From Maribellus sp. YY47 (lineage in GTDB: Bacteria > Bacteroidota > Bacteroidia > Bacteroidales > Prolixibacteraceae), in contig NZ_JALGYW010000007.1 in the NCBI RefSeq assembly GCF_023111095.1, positions 159,565 through 223,564 of the forward strand: a DNA stretch of 64,000 nucleotides, given 5' to 3'. The notes below the pieces were generated by a model that made no database searches, was not told where the DNA came from, and saw only the letters and a list, made by a program, of their open reading frames with translations. Position numbers and translations under genes: made by a program. Positions 26,362 through 35,309 of the stretch are shown in pieces (the first letter of the stretch is position 1; each line of letters begins with the position of its first letter).

Positions 26362-26369
26362 TAAATTTG
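26362..26369 (+). promoter_or_regulatory. -7 promoter element TAAATTTG for the β-barrel gene
   Basis: TAAATTTG fits TAnnTTTG and lies 25 bases before the ATG at 26394. A TTG start at 26367 would lie inside this element and is therefore disfavoured. Confidence 0.5.
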
Positions 26370-26393
26370 CAAAACCAAATTCATTCAAAAATT

Positions 26394-27230
26394 ATGTGTA
26401 TGAATGGGCACACTTCATCAAAAGCGAAACAAAACCTCACCCGGTTTTTTCTGATTATTTTTCTACTTGTATTCTCCTGTACCAGTATTTTAGCGCAGGA
26501 TCAGGATACAGTTCCGGCATCTGTCTACAAACCGGAGAAAGCGTTAAAGCGAATTCACATCCGTCAGCTTACCAAAAACGGATTCAAATTCTGGCAAGAC
26601 GATTTTTCAGGACATTGGGCAGGAATCGATTTTGGATTTAACCTGCTTCTTAATCCAGATTACAAGGATTACAACTCCGAATTTATGGACATTGACGAGC
26701 TGCGGTCGAATTCGGCCTACTTCAATGTTTTGCAACAAAGCATCGGTCTGCAGTGCAACCGCAATAAAATAGGCCTGGTCACCGGTCTCGGACTTCACCT
26801 TCAGGGATACAGGCTAAACGACAACATCACCATTTTTCGCGACGGGAACAGCGTTATCCAACCCGAATCGCTGGTGGCAAATGACAATCAGAAATCAAAA
26901 CTCGCACTGATCTCTTTTATGGTGCCGGTATTGCTCGAATTTCAGATTCCGGTAAATCACTACGACAACCGGATCTATTTTTCGGCAGGCCCCTACGGCG
27001 AGGTTAAACTAAACAGTCATACCAAAGTAAAATACAAAACCGACCAAAAGGAAAAGTTAAAAGTGGGGGATCACTTTTCGCTGCGCGACTTTCGCTATGG
27101 TTTAATGGTACGAACCGGCTACCGAAGCATCAACTTTTTTGCTACCTGCGATCTGGTTCCTTTGTTTCGCGATGAAAGAGGGCCAGAATTAACACCTTTT
27201 ACGGTTGGGATTACATTGATCAGATTTTAA
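26394..27230 (+). CDS. Outer-membrane β-barrel protein (PorT/OMP_b-brl-like)
   Basis: About 278 residues. The signal peptide (TRFFLIIFLLVFSCTSILAQ) ends near residue 36. The mature chain shows alternating hydrophobic/polar strands of a small barrel: HWAGIDFGFNLLLN, IGLVTGLGLHLQGY, IYFSAGPYGEVKLNSHTK, and the typical ending FTVGITLIRF with a terminal aromatic residue. This fits the outer membrane beta-barrel_2 group of Bacteroidota. The ATG at 26394 is chosen; another ATG lies 6 bases on. Ligand or role unknown. Confidence 0.75.
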   Translation: MCMNGHTSSKAKQNLTRFFLIIFLLVFSCTSILAQDQDTVPASVYKPEKALKRIHIRQLTKNGFKFWQDDFSGHWAGIDFGFNLLLNPDYKDYNSEFMDIDELRSNSAYFNVLQQSIGLQCNRNKIGLVTGLGLHLQGYRLNDNITIFRDGNSVIQPESLVANDNQKSKLALISFMVPVLLEFQIPVNHYDNRIYFSAGPYGEVKLNSHTKVKYKTDQKEKLKVGDHFSLRDFRYGLMVRTGYRSINFFATCDLVPLFRDERGPELTPFTVGITLIRF

Positions 27231-27250
27231 TACAATAAATATAAACTAGC

Positions 27251-28015
27251 ATGAAACCATTTATTCTGGAACAAACCAACTGGAAACAAATCAAAAACAC
27301 CCAATACGATATCGCCATATTGCCCTGGGGCGCTACCGAGCCGCACAACTATCACCTGCCTTATGGTACCGACTCGCTGGAAACCAGCAAAGTTTCGCAG
27401 GAGTCGGCAGCCAAAGCCTGGGCAAACGGAACAAAAGTTATGGTACTACCGGTTATTCCGCTGGGCAGCCAGAATCCCGGGCAGATCGATATGCCGTTTT
27501 GTTTGCATACGCCGCCTTCTACCCAGCTGATGATATTAAAAGACATCGTAAGAGCACTCAACCGTCAGGGAATAAAAAAACTGGTGATTATTAACGGACA
27601 CGGAGGCAACGATTTCAAGCCGATGATTCGCGAACTTTTGCCCCAATTCCCCGAAATGTTTCTTTCGCTGGTCGAATGGTTCAAAATCACAACCAGCGTT
27701 AACTATTTTGAAGAAGCCGGAGATCATGCCGACGAAATGGAAACCAGTGTTGTAATGCATTATTACCCCGAACTGGTACTGCCGCTCGACGAAGCCGGGG
27801 AAGGAACAGCCAAAAAGCATAAACTAAAAGCTTTCCGCGAAAAAACCGCATGGTCACCCCGCCCCTGGGATAAAGTGACGGAAGACACCGGCATTGGAAA
27901 CCCCAAAAAAGCTACGGCAGAAAAAGGAAAAAGGTTTGTGGAAGAAGTAACGAACAAAATTGCCGCCTACCTAACCGAATTGGCGCTTTGCGACGTTAAC
28001 GACCTTTACGAATAG
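27251..28015 (+). CDS. Creatininase-family amidohydrolase
   Basis: 254 residues. Metal-binding signatures of the creatininase/FAPy-deformylase family are visible: LPWGATEPHNYHLPYGTD (Glu and His), IINGHGGND, and GDHADEMETSVVMHYYPELV. Family members are zinc/manganese hydrolases acting on cyclic or amide C-N bonds (creatinine, a riboflavin-pathway formamide, mycofactocin processing), so the exact substrate cannot be read from the sequence. It follows the β-barrel gene by 20 bases and may be co-transcribed. Confidence 0.88.
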   Translation: MKPFILEQTNWKQIKNTQYDIAILPWGATEPHNYHLPYGTDSLETSKVSQESAAKAWANGTKVMVLPVIPLGSQNPGQIDMPFCLHTPPSTQLMILKDIVRALNRQGIKKLVIINGHGGNDFKPMIRELLPQFPEMFLSLVEWFKITTSVNYFEEAGDHADEMETSVVMHYYPELVLPLDEAGEGTAKKHKLKAFREKTAWSPRPWDKVTEDTGIGNPKKATAEKGKRFVEEVTNKIAAYLTELALCDVNDLYE

Positions 28016-28206
28016 CCCACTTTGACTCTTTTAAAATAAAAAGTTTGCAGTGTGTAATATTTATGCTGCAGGTGATACTTATGGGTGAAACCTGACCAGT
28101 ATAAAACCTGATTTCTTCCGGCTAACCGCCAGTTAGAGAATTAATTTTGTATTTGTACGGTTCGAATAAACACGATAAATATCACTACAGAAAATGTAGG
28201 AAAAAT

Positions 28207-28214
28207 TATATTTG
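28207..28214 (+). promoter_or_regulatory. -7 promoter element TATATTTG for the S46 peptidase gene
   Basis: Matches TAnnTTTG, 29 bases before the ATG at 28244. No clear -33 box. Confidence 0.55.
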
Positions 28215-28243
28215 CAAACTTTATTAAATTGAAACGATTAACA

Positions 28244-30400
28244 ATGATTAGAAAAATTAAACTCCTGCTGCTACTCAGCGTATTTGCGATTGGCACCGCA
28301 GTGGCCGATGAAGGAATGTGGCTGCCCTCGCTCATTCACAAACTGAACATTAATACAATGCAGCAAATGGGTTGCGAGCTTAGCGCCGACGACATTTACA
28401 GCATCAACCATTCGAGCCTGAAAGATGCTATTGTGGCACTCGATCACGGAAGCTGTACGGCCGAAGTAGTTTCAAAAGATGGATTATTATTAACCAACCA
28501 CCATTGTGGTTTTGGCGAAATACAACAACATTCGAGCGTTGAACACGATTACCTCGAAGATGGTTTCTGGGCCATGAGCCGCGAAGAAGAACTTCCGAAT
28601 CCGGGCAAAACCGTAACCTTCCTGATCAGCGTAGAAGATGTAACCGCTAAGGTTCTCGAAAATGTTAACGACGACATGACAGAGGAAGAAAGAAACAAAG
28701 CGGTACGCAAAACACTCGACCAGCTCACAAAAGAAGCAAAAGGCGATTCGCATTACGAAGTGTATGCCCGCGACTTCTTCAATTCTAACCAATACTTTGT
28801 TTTTGTTACCGAAACCTTCAGAGATGTGCGTTTGGTAGGCGCTCCTCCACAGGCACTCGGTAAATTTGGCGGCGACACCGACAACTGGATGTGGCCCCGT
28901 CATACCAACGATTTCTCGATGTTCCGTATCTATTGCGGCCCCGATGGCTTGCCTGCCGACTACTCGAAAGACAATGTACCTTACCAGCCAAAACATTCTT
29001 TGCCCATTTCGTTAAAAGGCGTAAAAGAAGGTGATTTTGCGATGGTCTTTGGCTATCCGGGAAGTACTTCCAGGTACAAAACATCTTATGGTATTGATTA
29101 CACCATGAAAGTAACCAACACCGCACGTGTTGAAGTTCGCGAGAAAAAGCTCGACATTATTTCAGAATATATGGCATCGAGCCAAAAAGCAAAAATCCAG
29201 TACGCTTCAAAACATGCCCGTAGCGCCAACTACTACAAAAATGCCATTGGCATGAACGAAGCCTTGACGAAACTAAAAGTTATCGATCAGAAAAAAGCGC
29301 TGGAAGACGAGTTTACAGCCTGGGTAAATGCCGATCAGGCCAGAAAAGCCAAATACGGTGAAGCCCTCGGGTTGATCGAAAACTACTACTCGGATGTAGA
29401 AAACGACAAAGCCCGCGAGTTCATGACCGAAGCTTTGCTGCGCGGCCCCGAAATTTTCACTTTCGCCTACCGGGTAAAACCAATGGTTGAAATGCTGAAA
29501 GACCCGGAAAGCAACAAAGACAGGATTGAACGTTATGCTGAATTCCTGAAAATAATGGCTGACGATTTTTTCAAAGATTACGATGCCAGTACCGACGAAA
29601 AGGTGTCGGCCGCATTGATGAAAATTTATGCACAGGAAACTAAACCTGCGCTCCAGCCAACTTGCTACCAGGAAATTCAGAAGAAATACAAAGGCGACTA
29701 CGAAAAATTTGCCGCCCAGATGTTCAACAAAACGGTTTTTGACAACAAGGAAGAATACCTCGCCTTTTTGGACAACCCAAGCCCGAAAGTACTCGAAAAA
29801 GACCTGGCTTTCCAAACAGCGGTTCAGATCTACGAGAAATACAACGAAATCAGGAATTTGGTGGATGCCCGCAGCGATATCCTGGAAAAAGGCGAACGCC
29901 TGTTTGTTGCCGGTTTAATGGAAATGCAGCCCAACAAAAAATTCTATCCCGATGCCAATTCCACCATGCGTTTAACCTACGGCAAAGTATTGGATTACGA
30001 TCCGCGCGATGGTGTAACTTACAAGTACTACACCACTACCGACGGTTACCTGGAAAAAGAAATTCCGGGCGATTATGAATTCAATGTACCCGCCCGTATG
30101 AAAGAACTGCTGCTGGCAAAAGATTTCGGACAATATGCCGATGCTGACGGTAAATTGCACGCTTGTTTTATTACCAACAACGACATTACCGGAGGAAACT
30201 CGGGAAGCCCGGTTATCAACGGCAAAGGTGAACTGATCGGTGTTGCCTTCGACGGCAACTGGGAAGCCATGAGTGGCGACCTGGCCTTCGAAGAAAACCT
30301 GCAACGCTGTATCAATGTCGATATCCGCTTTGTACTGTGGGTAATCGATGTATATGCCGGTGCCGATCACCTCATCGACGAAATGCAGATCATCAGATAA
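28244..30400 (+). CDS. S46-family dipeptidyl-peptidase (DPP7-like)
   Basis: About 718 residues, with a signal peptide (MIRKIKLLLLLSVFAIGTAVA) that favours the ATG at 28244 over a TTG 15 bases upstream. S46 hallmarks are LLTNHHCGFGEIQQHS (catalytic His 86/87), GGDTDNWMWPRHT (Asp region) and GGNSGSPVING with nucleophile Ser653. Eighteen residues on is AFDGNW. In this family Gly at that point is seen in DPP7 (hydrophobic P1) and Arg in DPP11 (acidic P1), so DPP7-like specificity is inferred. It is periplasmic and releases dipeptides from peptide N-termini for uptake as carbon and nitrogen. Full length for the family. Confidence 0.95.
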   Translation: MIRKIKLLLLLSVFAIGTAVADEGMWLPSLIHKLNINTMQQMGCELSADDIYSINHSSLKDAIVALDHGSCTAEVVSKDGLLLTNHHCGFGEIQQHSSVEHDYLEDGFWAMSREEELPNPGKTVTFLISVEDVTAKVLENVNDDMTEEERNKAVRKTLDQLTKEAKGDSHYEVYARDFFNSNQYFVFVTETFRDVRLVGAPPQALGKFGGDTDNWMWPRHTNDFSMFRIYCGPDGLPADYSKDNVPYQPKHSLPISLKGVKEGDFAMVFGYPGSTSRYKTSYGIDYTMKVTNTARVEVREKKLDIISEYMASSQKAKIQYASKHARSANYYKNAIGMNEALTKLKVIDQKKALEDEFTAWVNADQARKAKYGEALGLIENYYSDVENDKAREFMTEALLRGPEIFTFAYRVKPMVEMLKDPESNKDRIERYAEFLKIMADDFFKDYDASTDEKVSAALMKIYAQETKPALQPTCYQEIQKKYKGDYEKFAAQMFNKTVFDNKEEYLAFLDNPSPKVLEKDLAFQTAVQIYEKYNEIRNLVDARSDILEKGERLFVAGLMEMQPNKKFYPDANSTMRLTYGKVLDYDPRDGVTYKYYTTTDGYLEKEIPGDYEFNVPARMKELLLAKDFGQYADADGKLHACFITNNDITGGNSGSPVINGKGELIGVAFDGNWEAMSGDLAFEENLQRCINVDIRFVLWVIDVYAGADHLIDEMQIIR

Positions 30401-30425
30401 GCTTCAAAAAAGATATATAAGTAAG

Positions 30426-30451
30426 ACCTCGTCAGTTTGGCGGGGTTTTAT
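30426..30451 (+). terminator. Terminator of the S46 peptidase gene
   Basis: Short stem ACCTCG / CGGGGT (one wobble) with a 9-base loop, followed by TTTATTTTTA. It lies 26 bases after the stop codon. Confidence 0.6.
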
Positions 30452-30525
30452 TTTTATGAGCAAATTAATTCTTGTTTATTTCAACGATTACTCACTACTT
30501 TGCACTGAAAACTTACAACGAAAAG

Positions 30526-30987
30526 ATGGCTCGACCGCAAATTACCATATATACCGACGGGGCAGCCCGAGGAAACCCGGGACCTGGAGGATACGGCGCT
30601 GTGCTGCTTTCGGGGCCACACCGGAAAGAACTCTCGGAAGGCTACAAATTAACCACCAACAACCGCATGGAGTTGCTGGCTGTTATTGTTGCGCTTGAAT
30701 CGCTAAAAATCGAAGGCTGCGATGTTACCGTTTACACCGATTCGAAATATGTGGCCGATGCGGTTGAAAAAGGGTGGGTGTTTAATTGGGTGAAAAAACG
30801 TTTTAAAGACAAAAAAAACCCTGACCTTTGGATGCGTTTTCTGGAGATTTACAAAAAGCATCTGGTCAAATTTATTTGGGTGAAGGGACACGCCAACAAC
30901 CCACTCAACGAACGTTGCGATGAACTTGCAGTTGAAGCCTCGTTCAAACCCAATCTTTTGGAGGATGTGGGATACAAACCTGAATAA
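30526..30987 (+). CDS. rnhA: Ribonuclease HI
   Basis: About 153 residues from the ATG at 30526 ([12 protein letters not shown]). The longer frame adds 18 residues that are not family-like. Catalytic acids are visible: D11 ([14 protein letters not shown]), E49 ([10 protein letters not shown]), D72 (YTDSKYV), and the Asp in NERCDELA, with the conserved [10 protein letters not shown]. It degrades the RNA strand of RNA-DNA hybrids in replication and repair. It is separated by 4 bases from psd. Confidence 0.95.
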   Translation: MARPQITIYTDGAARGNPGPGGYGAVLLSGPHRKELSEGYKLTTNNRMELLAVIVALESLKIEGCDVTVYTDSKYVADAVEKGWVFNWVKKRFKDKKNPDLWMRFLEIYKKHLVKFIWVKGHANNPLNERCDELAVEASFKPNLLEDVGYKPE

Positions 30988-30991
30988 GTAA

Positions 30992-31960
30992 ATGAAATAT
31001 CGATGTTGGGCACTTCTTCTTTTGGCATTGATTGCATGCCGTAGGGAAGGTGAAGCGGATAAAAAAATGGAGACCATAAAATACATAGAAAGAGCAAGTG
31101 GGGAAACAAAAACAGAGAATGTACCCAGCGAAGGAATGCTAAAATGGTTGTATTCATCTGCATCAGGAAAGGCCACCCTGCATTTGCTGTTTAAACGTAA
31201 AATTGTTTCTGCTCTTGGTGGCTGGTACATGAATACCGGCTGGTCGGCCAAACGAATTCCGGGTTTTATACAAGAGCACAGCATCGATCTCAACGAATAC
31301 GAAATTTCGAATATCGAAGAATATAAAACATTTAATGAGTTCTTTTACAGAAAGCTGAAAGCAGGTGCACGGTCAATCGGAGAAGACATTGTTTCTCCGG
31401 CCGATGGAAAGATCCTGGTTTTTCCTACTCTTAAGGATGTTTCTTCCTTTTTTGTAAAAGGATCGGAATTTACGCTGAACAGCTTTCTGCGTAACGAAGA
31501 ACTTGCAAAAAAATACGCCAACGGTTCCATGACCATTGTACGACTGGCTCCGCCCGACTATCACCGCTATCATTTCCCTGCATCGGGCACAGCTTCCGAA
31601 TCGATGAAAATCAAAGGACATTATTACTCGGTTTCGCCTCTGGCCTTGCGCGGCAGCCTCGAAATCTTCTGCGAAAACAAACGCGAATACTGCACACTTA
31701 CTACTGCTGATTACGGCGACATTCTGATCATGGATGTGGGCGCCACCATGGTGGGCAGCATTATTCAAACCTATTCCCCGGGACAGGTGAAAAAAGGCGA
31801 CGAAAAAGGTTATTTTGCTTTTGGAGGCTCAACGCTCGTGCTGCTTTTCGAAGAAGGGAAAATCCATTTCAATCCCGATTTGATTGACAACACCCAAAAG
31901 AAACTGGAGACTACCGTGAAGATGGGAGAAACCATTGCGTCTCCGATAAATCCCGTCTAA
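30992..31960 (+). CDS. psd: Phosphatidylserine decarboxylase, possible lipoprotein form
   Basis: Pyruvoyl-dependent enzyme converting phosphatidylserine to phosphatidylethanolamine at the membrane. SPADGKIL, APPDYHRYHFPASG and FGGSTLVLLFE are visible; GGST is the self-cleavage site producing the β and α chains, the Ser being residue 280 from this start. The start is ambiguous. The ATG at 30992, 4 bases after rnhA, adds a lipoprotein-type signal with lipobox LIAC. The ATG at 31067 (METIKYIERASG) gives the usual family N-terminus. If the first is used, the enzyme would be lipid-anchored, which is odd for Psd. Confidence 0.9.
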   Translation: MKYRCWALLLLALIACRREGEADKKMETIKYIERASGETKTENVPSEGMLKWLYSSASGKATLHLLFKRKIVSALGGWYMNTGWSAKRIPGFIQEHSIDLNEYEISNIEEYKTFNEFFYRKLKAGARSIGEDIVSPADGKILVFPTLKDVSSFFVKGSEFTLNSFLRNEELAKKYANGSMTIVRLAPPDYHRYHFPASGTASESMKIKGHYYSVSPLALRGSLEIFCENKREYCTLTTADYGDILIMDVGATMVGSIIQTYSPGQVKKGDEKGYFAFGGSTLVLLFEEGKIHFNPDLIDNTQKKLETTVKMGETIASPINPV

Positions 31961-32049
31961 AGTACTGTTTCACTCCGCACGTTTTTTTGAAAACTCCCTT
32001 ACATTCTCGCCAACAATTGTGATATTTGGGTAATTAACGGAACTAAACC

Positions 32050-33942
32050 ATGAAAAACCTAAGTCTCCTTATTCTTGCGCTTGTCTTTTTTGCCTGTAAT
32101 CCCTCCCACTCTGTTGTTCTTCAAAGTCCCGATGGAAAGCTCCGGGTAACCGTCACCGCCAGCGATACAACTTTTGTTGTTTATTCTGTTGAATCCGAAG
32201 AAACTCCGCTGATTCAAAATTCAAAATTGGGCTTTACATTTGAAGATGCACCGGTTTTGGGCCGAAACATGGAAATTGTTTCCTCCTCCGAATTGCAGGT
32301 CAGCCAAAACTGGAAACCGGTTTATGGCGAACGCGCTGAAATTCCGGATGTGTATCACCAAACCGTCATTCATCTGAAAGAAACCATTGAACCGAAGCGC
32401 GAAATGGAACTCACGGTTCGCGCCTACAACGAAGGCATTGCCTTTCAATATACTTTGCTTTCACCTGCCAATACATCTCCGTTAACGATTCAGCAGGAAC
32501 TCACCGAATTCTGTTTTCATAAAAATTACAATTGTTGGATGTCTGATCGGGCACAATCGGAATACAGGAAAGTTCCGATCAGCGAAATCACCGGTCCGGC
32601 CGAACGTCCGCTGGTGGTGGAAGCCGGTGAGAAGTATGTGGCACTTGGAGAGGCAAAACTTGTCGATTTCCCGCGCATGAAACTACAGGCCGGCGGGCAA
32701 GCCAACACGCTGGTCGCTATGTTGCACGATAGCCCCACCGTGAACCTGCCCTACACCACTCCCTGGCGAACCATCATGGTTGGAAATTCTCCGGGAGAAT
32801 TACTGGAGCACAACTACTTTCTTCAAAATTTAAATGATCCGTGTGCGATTGAAGATGTTTCGTGGATTAAACCTGGGAAAGTGATTCGCGAGGTTACGCT
32901 CACTACCCGGGGCGGAATGGCCTGTGTGGATTTCGCAGCTGCCAACGGGCTGCAATACATTGAATTTGATGCCGGATGGTACGGTTTTGAGTACGACGAC
33001 AATTCAGACGCAACAACCATCACTGTTGACCCGAAACGTTCACCCGGTCCGTTGGATCTGCAAAAAGTAATCGATTATGCCAACAGCAAAAACATCGGAA
33101 TTATTCTATATGTGAACCGGCGGGCGCTGGAAAAACAGCTTGACGAAATACTTCCGCTGTACAAATCGTGGGGCGTGAAAGGCGTAAAATATGGTTTTGT
33201 GAACGTGGGTTCGCAGGAATGGACCACGTGGTTGCACGAGGCCGTAAGAAAAGCAGCCGAAAACCAGCTGATGGTCGATATTCACGACGAATACCGCCCC
33301 ACCGGCTTTTCGCGCACTTACCCCAACCTGATGACACAGGAAGGCATCCGCGGCGATGAGGAAAGCCCGACGAATCAGCATACGCTTACGACACTTTTTA
33401 CGCGAATGCTTGCCGGCGCAGGTGATAATACCATCTGCTATTATGCGCCTCGCGTTACTGAAAAAATGGGAGGACATGTTTCGCAACTGGCAAAAGCGGT
33501 GATGATGTACAGCCCCTGGCAATTTCTGTTCTGGTACGACCGGCCACCCAATTCGTCGGATGTGATTGGAGGCGTTCCCGGAGCCAAAGATTTTATCGTA
33601 AAAACTCCGGAACTCGAATTCTTCAAAAACATGCCCACGGTTTGGGACGAAACCAAAGTTCTGGAAGGAAAGATTGGTGAATATGCAACCCTGGCAAGGA
33701 AAACCGGTAACGATTGGTTTTTGGGTTCATTAACAGGAGAAAATCCGCGTACCGTTCAGCTAAAGTTGTCGTTTCTTGATCCGGGGAAAAAATATGAGGC
33801 AATTATTTACTCGAACGATCCGGAAGCAGAAGTACCTACGAAAGTGCGAATCGATCAAAGAGAAGTGAGTTCAGACTCAGAATTGAGTTTTGATATGGCT
33901 GCGAATTCGGGCTTGGCCATTCATTTCAAACCAACGTATTAA
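32050..33942 (+). CDS. Glycoside hydrolase family 97 (α-glucosidase/α-galactosidase-like) lipoprotein
   Basis: 630 residues. A lipoprotein-type signal ends at FFAC. The N-terminal GH97 super-sandwich (VVLQSPDGKLRVTV, AYNEGIAFQY) is followed by the barrel: YIEFDAGWYG, IGIILYVNRR, LMVDIHDEYRPTGFSRTYPN, LMTQEGIRGDE. Retaining GH97 members have an Asp nucleophile after the GxK strand; here the strand reads GVKGVKYGFV without that Asp, as in the inverting SusB-like group. The Glu residues of the EYRPTG and QEGIRGDE regions are present. Probably outer-membrane or periplasmic, releasing sugars from α-linked oligosaccharides. Confidence 0.9.
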   Translation: MKNLSLLILALVFFACNPSHSVVLQSPDGKLRVTVTASDTTFVVYSVESEETPLIQNSKLGFTFEDAPVLGRNMEIVSSSELQVSQNWKPVYGERAEIPDVYHQTVIHLKETIEPKREMELTVRAYNEGIAFQYTLLSPANTSPLTIQQELTEFCFHKNYNCWMSDRAQSEYRKVPISEITGPAERPLVVEAGEKYVALGEAKLVDFPRMKLQAGGQANTLVAMLHDSPTVNLPYTTPWRTIMVGNSPGELLEHNYFLQNLNDPCAIEDVSWIKPGKVIREVTLTTRGGMACVDFAAANGLQYIEFDAGWYGFEYDDNSDATTITVDPKRSPGPLDLQKVIDYANSKNIGIILYVNRRALEKQLDEILPLYKSWGVKGVKYGFVNVGSQEWTTWLHEAVRKAAENQLMVDIHDEYRPTGFSRTYPNLMTQEGIRGDEESPTNQHTLTTLFTRMLAGAGDNTICYYAPRVTEKMGGHVSQLAKAVMMYSPWQFLFWYDRPPNSSDVIGGVPGAKDFIVKTPELEFFKNMPTVWDETKVLEGKIGEYATLARKTGNDWFLGSLTGENPRTVQLKLSFLDPGKKYEAIIYSNDPEAEVPTKVRIDQREVSSDSELSFDMAANSGLAIHFKPTY

Positions 33943-33949
33943 GTACACT

Positions 33950-34195
33950 GCTCCCCTTTTTAATGGGTCGACAAACGTACTGACTACGTTCCCTCACTTT
34001 TCAGTTGGCGGACAAACGTTATGGTAACGTTGCTCCACTTTTCAATCGGGGAACAAATGTTATGGTAACATTACTTCACTTATCGCTTGGACAGCGAATG
34101 TTATGGTAACGTTGCTTCACTTGTCGCCTGGGGAGGGAATGTTATGGTAACATTGCTCCAATTTTCGTTTGGGCAGCGAATGTTATGGTGATTCT
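33950..34195. repeat. Six-unit 41-bp tandem repeat with internal inverted repeats
   Basis: Six contiguous units of exactly 41 bp start at 33950, 33991, 34032, 34073, 34114 and 34155. Each has a variable first half (CTCCACTTTTC-like) and a conserved end. In units 2-5 the end is a 15-base dyad, ACGTTA-TGG-TAACGT or ATGTTA-TGG-TAACAT, where changes on one arm are matched on the other (unit 4 is a wobble hybrid). It sits between the 3' ends of the convergent GH97 and rnhB genes. No open frame covers it. Confidence 0.9.
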
Positions 34196-34216
34196 TCCCC
34201 GCCATTGTTTCGCGTT

Positions 34217-34828
34217 TCAGAGATCAAGCACCAGCTGTTCATCCAGCAGGCGAAACGACATTCGGTGGTATTTTGTCGGTCCGTATTCTTTAATAGCTGC
34301 GCGGTGTTTTTTGGTGGGGTAACCTTTGTTTTTGCCCCAGTCGTAGTGCGGAAATTCCCTGTGAATGTTGAGCATATAATCGTCGCGGTAGGTTTTGGCC
34401 AGCACCGATGCCGCCGCAATCGAATAAAAACGCCCGTCGCCTTTTACCATGCAGGTGTAGGGAATATCGCTTTTCGTGCGAAAACGGTTGCCGTCGATCA
34501 GCAGATGTTCCGGTTTTAGTTTGAGTTGCTCCACTGCCCGGTTCATAGCCAGAAACGAGGCATTCAGAATATTCACCTCATCAATTTCATGATTATCGAC
34601 AGCAACAACCGCCCATGCCAGCGCCTGCTCTTCGATTACCGGGCGAAGCTGATAACGCTGCTTTTCGGTAAGCTGCTTCGAATCGTTCAGCAAGTCGTTT
34701 TCAAAACCGGCAGGCAAAATTACGGCCGCGGCAAATACCGGCCCGGCCAAACATCCGCGCCCGGCTTCATCGCAACCGGCCTCTACCTGGTTCTCCTGAA
34801 AATAGGGTAATAGCTTTTGCTTTTTCAT
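34217..34828 (-). CDS. rnhB: Ribonuclease HII
   Basis: 203 residues. The RNase HII signature is [22 protein letters not shown] with the D-E pair, then [20 protein letters not shown] (catalytic Asp) and [15 protein letters not shown]. It removes single ribonucleotides and hybrid RNA from DNA. It is convergent with the GH97 gene across the 41-bp repeats. Its C-terminus ([13 protein letters not shown]) is family-like and complete. Confidence 0.97.
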   Translation of the reverse strand: MKKQKLLPYFQENQVEAGCDEAGRGCLAGPVFAAAVILPAGFENDLLNDSKQLTEKQRYQLRPVIEEQALAWAVVAVDNHEIDEVNILNASFLAMNRAVEQLKLKPEHLLIDGNRFRTKSDIPYTCMVKGDGRFYSIAAASVLAKTYRDDYMLNIHREFPHYDWGKNKGYPTKKHRAAIKEYGPTKYHRMSFRLLDEQLVLDL

Positions 34829-34848
34829 ACTAAATTGAGCTTACTGAT

Positions 34849-35309
34849 ATAATTGTTAAATTGCTAAATTGTCAAACTGAATACTGAGACTGTAAACTGC
34901 AACTGTTCACTGCGACTGCTCACTGAATACTTCTTCAATCATAAATCGTTAATCATCATTCGTTAATCAATTGTGCTTGCCCAACTGCGAAATTGTAAAA
35001 TTGTAGTTTTATTTCCAACATTTAACCACTCACGTCCGGTCTTGCTCCAAAGAACCATTTCACATCGATGAAAGCCAGAGCATGGAGCGCGGGCTTGTTT
35101 GCGTCATTCCCCCAGGGCGTTGCCACGGGCTATCAAACCACGCCCTTTCAGGGCTTCTCCTGTAACTGTAAAACTGACAAATTGTGAAATTGCTAAACTG
35201 TGAAATTGCTAAACTGTTAAATTGCTAAATTGTAAAACTGAAAACTGCGACTGTAAACTGCGACTGTTCTCTGAACTCTAAACTCTGAACCTTGAACTCT
35301 AACCTCCTC
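34849..35309. repeat. Degenerate AAAYTG-type repeats flanking a REP-like hairpin unit
   Basis: No gene in this 480-base gap. Blocks at ~34,850-34,925 and ~35,165-35,260 are degenerate 7-8-base repeats of the form TAAATTG/CAAACTG/TAAACTG. Between them, ~35,085-35,160 holds a denser G+C unit with two stem-like words: CCCAGGGCGTTGCC (partner decayed) and GCCCTTTCAGGGC (5-bp stem). The whole resembles a dispersed intergenic element. The same AAAYTG words recur near 60,247-60,275. Confidence 0.6.

Noticed and set aside
26367..26393. TTG start for the β-barrel gene
   Set aside because: The TTG is part of the TAAATTTG promoter element; the ATG at 26394 gives a normal signal peptide.
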